This document shows positions 61,410 to 64,000 of a DNA stretch of 64,000 nt, piece by piece. Every line of letters starts with the position of its first letter. Position 1 is the first letter of the stretch. The notes beneath the pieces were generated by a model. It searched no databases. It saw nothing but the letters and a program-made list of their open reading frames with translations, and was not told the DNA's origin. The DNA is from CATOSD01 sp034422735. Its GTDB lineage: Bacteria; Chloroflexota; Dehalococcoidia; Lucifugimonadales; CATOSD01. The translations under genes and the position numbers were made by a program. Location: contig DAOUJL010000052.1 of assembly GCA_034422735.1 (NCBI GenBank), forward strand, positions 31,972 through 95,971. The letters run 5' to 3'.

Positions 61410-63740
61410 TCACCGCGGAAGCCTGTAGATGATGACCCCACCCTGGCTGAAGGCGACGTCCATGAACTCCGCGAACTTCGCGGCCCCCTCCTCGCCGTAC
61501 TTGTCGCGTTCCCTCTGACCCACGTACACCAACTCCACGCCGTACTTGTCGAGGATGCGCCGCGCCTCCGAGACGTCCTGTGTCGCGTAGGCCAGCTCCA
61601 CGTCCGCGCTTCTCCGCGTGATGAGCGAGGACTCGCCCCGCCACTGGGCCTGGTGTCCCGGCCAGTTCAGCGGCGTCGGCACGCCCGCGCTCCGCGAGAT
61701 AAGCCCCGCGTCGTGCCACTCGCCCACCGCTTCCAATATCACCGCGTCCCCGGCGTGCTTCCGAAGATACTCTATGGCGTCCAACTCCGCCTGGTTGCCG
61801 TATCGCAGGTAGGCCAGCCCGTCCAGCGTCTGCTGTCCTCCCGGCGGGCCCACCTTGCTCGCGGCGGCGGCGGGCGCGTAGTACATCGCCCCCAGCAGCA
61901 GCGCGGCGAACGCCACCGCCCACAGCGTGATGAGCGCGCGCCGCCCGGAACGCTGCCCGGTCCTCAGCGACGCCCAGAAGTATATTGCGAAGCCCGAAAC
62001 GGTGGCAAGAATCACCCACGCCTGGTAGTACAGCTTGAAGACCGTGTTCATACGCTCGCTGGGCGGACCGAACGAGTCGTTCACGTACAGCAGCTCCGGC
62101 CCCATTATGAGCAGCAGCCCGAACGACACGGCCAGCATGACGAACGCCGCGATGCTGTTCGACCGCTCCCTAGCGAACCAGAGGGCCGCGTAGACGGCCA
62201 TGCCGATCAGCGCCGCGAACGGCAGGACGTGGAAGAACCGCCCCGCGACGGCGCCCAGGCTGTCGTTGCTCGCCGAATAGAGCGCCGCCCACACGACGAA
62301 CGGAGCGAGCGCCGCGAACAGCGCCGCCGCGGTCATGCGGAACCAGCCCGTCGTCAGCGTGGTGCGCCAGAACACTACCACCACCATGGGCACCACCGCG
62401 ACGAGCAGCAGGCCCCAGACGGCGAACAGGTGCACCGGGCGGGAGGACGCCCACGACACCGCCCCTATGCCGCCCACGCCCGCCCTGAACGTGAGATAGT
62501 ACGGCAGGAAGAGCACCAGCGCCAGCGCCAGCACCGTCAGAGCCGAATATCCCGCGCTCAGTGCCGCGCGCCAGGACAGGCCCAGCCCGGAGGCGTAGGC
62601 CCGCAGGAGCGCGACGCATGCAATCAGCGCCCAGAACACCGGCAGATCCCACGTGTTCGTGAATGCCAGCGCCCCCAGCAGCACGCCGAGCACCACGACG
62701 TCCAGCGCGCTCCGCCAGTGGCTCCAGAACATCCCCGGGTAGGGCGTCCGGTAGAAGTTCAGCGCCGCGCCCAGGAACATCGCCACCACTGGAATCGACA
62801 TGACGTGCGGGTGCAGGTCCCCAAGCATGAAGCTGAAGAACGGGAACTCCTGGATGGTGTAGTCGAGGCTGGCGCCGGTCTCGCTGAAGGTGTTTATCAC
62901 GCGCGTCGCGCCGAACCACCACCAGTTCTCTTCCGGCCTCCAGGTGCCCGTGGTGCTCTCGATGGGCCACCCCAGCCCGTCTATAGCCAGCCATCTCCAG
63001 AAGTTCTCGGAGCCTACCGCGTTGGCGTGCATGAACTCGAACACGCCCGCCAGGTTGCCCGCCACCACCGCCAGCAGGGCCGCGACACCCCCTCCGGCCA
63101 GCGCCAAGGACAGCCGGTTGGAGTCCGCCCGCACCAGGTTGTACGCCACGCCCGCAACCCCGAGGGCCGCCAGAGCGGGCACGAGCGCCATCGCCAGGTT
63201 GTACGCCACGGCGGACGGCACGGCCGCGAGCTGGGCGAGCGTGCCCATCATCCAGTAGCCGAAGTAGTAGTAGCTAACCGGATGTCCGCTCAGCCACAGG
63301 TCCTCCGGCGCCCCCGTCTCGGTGCGCATCGAGGCGTTCAGGAACATCAGGTCCATCGGCTGCTCGGTGTGGTTTATGGACGGGTCGAGCGACCGGAACA
63401 CGACCCACGCCGCGAACACCGCCAGGAAGAGCACCTCCCCCGCGATGAGCGGGACGCGCTCGCGCGACACGAACTCGATCAGCTCGTCGCGCTTCCTCCA
63501 CGCCCACCATCCCGACAGCGCCGCCAGCACGAGCACGATGGCCGCGATGGTGACGCCGTTGCTGGGCAGGGCGTGCGCCTGGCTGAGCGCCCACGACAGG
63601 TATGCGACGAGAACGATGCCGAGAGGCTTGCTGAGGCTGTAGCCCCTGTCGGCAAGCCTGGGAAACAGGAAGTAGGCGAGCGGAAAGGCGGCCAGGCCGA
63701 TGACCTGGACCGCCAGCAGCCACGAAAGGATGTCAACCAT
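61410..63740 (-). CDS. DUF2298 'YYY' membrane protein
   Basis: 776 residues, ATG 63740, about 14 membrane helices. The diagnostic SGHPVSYYYFGYWMMGTL stands after the second helix group, plus EFPFFSFMLGDLHPHVMSIPVV and NDSFGPPSERMNTVFKLYYQAW. This family and the Agl23-like family co-occur in Chloroflexota and archaea. It is the first gene of a four-gene minus-strand operon (YYY, Agl23-like, flippase-like, FAD protein). TATAAT (63752-63747) lies only 6 bases before the ATG, so the mRNA may be leaderless. Confidence 0.88.
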   Translation of the reverse strand: MVDILSWLLAVQVIGLAAFPLAYFLFPRLADRGYSLSKPLGIVLVAYLSWALSQAHALPSNGVTIAAIVLVLAALSGWWAWRKRDELIEFVSRERVPLIAGEVLFLAVFAAWVVFRSLDPSINHTEQPMDLMFLNASMRTETGAPEDLWLSGHPVSYYYFGYWMMGTLAQLAAVPSAVAYNLAMALVPALAALGVAGVAYNLVRADSNRLSLALAGGGVAALLAVVAGNLAGVFEFMHANAVGSENFWRWLAIDGLGWPIESTTGTWRPEENWWWFGATRVINTFSETGASLDYTIQEFPFFSFMLGDLHPHVMSIPVVAMFLGAALNFYRTPYPGMFWSHWRSALDVVVLGVLLGALAFTNTWDLPVFWALIACVALLRAYASGLGLSWRAALSAGYSALTVLALALVLFLPYYLTFRAGVGGIGAVSWASSRPVHLFAVWGLLLVAVVPMVVVVFWRTTLTTGWFRMTAAALFAALAPFVVWAALYSASNDSLGAVAGRFFHVLPFAALIGMAVYAALWFARERSNSIAAFVMLAVSFGLLLIMGPELLYVNDSFGPPSERMNTVFKLYYQAWVILATVSGFAIYFWASLRTGQRSGRRALITLWAVAFAALLLGAMYYAPAAAASKVGPPGGQQTLDGLAYLRYGNQAELDAIEYLRKHAGDAVILEAVGEWHDAGLISRSAGVPTPLNWPGHQAQWRGESSLITRRSADVELAYATQDVSEARRILDKYGVELVYVGQRERDKYGEEGAAKFAEFMDVAFSQGGVIIYRLPR

Positions 63741-63746
63741 TATTCA

Positions 63747-63752
63747 ATTATA
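63747..63752 (-). promoter_or_regulatory. TATAAT -10 element immediately before the YYY gene
   Basis: Perfect TATAAT on the minus strand, 6 bases from the start codon. The 44-bp conserved element lies just upstream and would contain the -35 region. Confidence 0.6.
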
Positions 63753-63758
63753 TACGCA

Positions 63759-63802
63759 AAATCTGCTCAATTCTGCTACATTCTGCCAATTCCGTAGCTG
63801 GG
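63759..63802 (-). repeat. 44-bp conserved upstream element, copy 2
   Basis: Minus strand, reading CCCAGCTACGGAATTGG and ending TTGAGCAGATTT; 41 of 44 positions match copy 1 at 40930-40973. Both copies point toward the gene they precede. Confidence 0.85.
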
Positions 63803-63894
63803 GGCGTCGGCTGCGGCGCTCAGTTCTGTAATGCCGGAATGGGCAATTCAGGGCATAAGCGTCACGTCGCTTGGCAGAAGAGGACACCCCCTGG

Positions 63895-64000
63895 ATTCGT
63901 TAGACTCACAAACGAAGTGCAACATCTTGTTAAGGTGTTGCCATGCGAAGCTCTTATCACCAACTCACCATTGAAGAGCGGTGTGAAATGGCCCGACTAC
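63895..64000 (+). mobile_element. Left end of an IS30-family element (continues outside window)
   Basis: GTTAGACTCACAAACGAAGT followed by GCAACATCTTG looks like the IS30-type left end, and an IS30 transposase start follows. The right end is outside the window, and the exact left boundary is a guess. Confidence 0.65.
63943..64000 (+). CDS. IS30-family transposase (N-terminal fragment, cut by window edge)
   Basis: ATG 63943 begins MRSSYHQLTIEERCEMARL, which matches the invariant N-terminal helix-turn-helix of IS30 transposases (YxQLTxEERxxIxxL). Only 19 residues are visible. Confidence 0.8.
   Translation, partial: MRSSYHQLTIEERCEMARL

Noticed and set aside
61653..63797. 714-codon plus-strand frame over the YYY gene
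   Set aside because: Arg/His/Gln-rich shadow; the minus-strand frame has membrane helices and family motifs.

Overview
This is a high-GC bacterial chromosome segment that most resembles a Chloroflexota genome, probably of the SAR202/Dehalococcoidia type. That placement is inferred. It rests on the paired 'YYY' (DUF2298-like) and Agl23-like membrane proteins, a DnaG zinc site of the CFGAC type, several family III CoA-transferase, acyl-CoA dehydrogenase, amidase and TPP-enzyme genes, and a dense family of short GC-rich palindromic repeats. No rRNA gene is present. One tRNA (Glu, UUC) is present.

Layout. 1-7.2 kb: lutA and a cut-off lutB, an EVE-domain protein, an M14 peptidase, a methyltransferase, tRNA-Glu and argC. 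7.2-10.3 kb: a lower-GC accessory stretch with a PLD-type nuclease broken by an in-frame stop, a zinc-ribbon protein and a NYN-domain nuclease. 10.3-22 kb: an NCS2 permease with a degenerate kinase-like tail, ClpC, CoA-transferase, a tiny Tat-signal protein, hydrolase, acyl-CoA dehydrogenase, a thioredoxin-reductase-like flavoprotein, a threonine dehydratase/RidA divergent pair and a retropepsin-like pair. 22-30 kb: two large secreted proteins, divergent from a one-piece histidine kinase/OmpR-type regulator. 30-34 kb: two small proteins, dnaG and rpoD. 34-38 kb: TPP enzyme, amidase and HAD protein. 38.3-40.5 kb: a Septu-like ATPase + HNH pair. 41-50 kb: dprA-topA, VOC protein, a small GatC-like protein with an amidase, DAHP synthase behind an attenuator, fpg, rplS and nth. 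50-56.7 kb: SulP transporter, HEAT protein, ROK kinase, phosphotransferase and a gamma-glutamyltransferase family protein. 56.7-63.7 kb: a four-gene membrane-glycan type operon. The right edge is the start of an IS30-family element.

The strongest unusual signals are: (1) a textbook terminator/antiterminator attenuator with a possible aromatic-rich leader peptide in front of DAHP synthase; (2) sixteen copies of a ~42-bp palindromic repeat, mostly at gene 3' ends, one inserted in frame inside lutA, two supplying stop codons of neighbouring genes, and one embedded in an 81-bp MITE-like unit with 13-bp inverted ends; (3) a Septu-like defence pair in a low-GC patch; (4) a single-polypeptide two-component system whose own promoter region carries an 8-bp direct repeat with 11-bp period, as expected for an OmpR/PhoB-type site, divergent from secreted-protein genes; (5) a 44-bp element found twice (41 of 44 identical), each time upstream of a housekeeping or operon start. 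All functional calls come from reading the translations; no database search was run.
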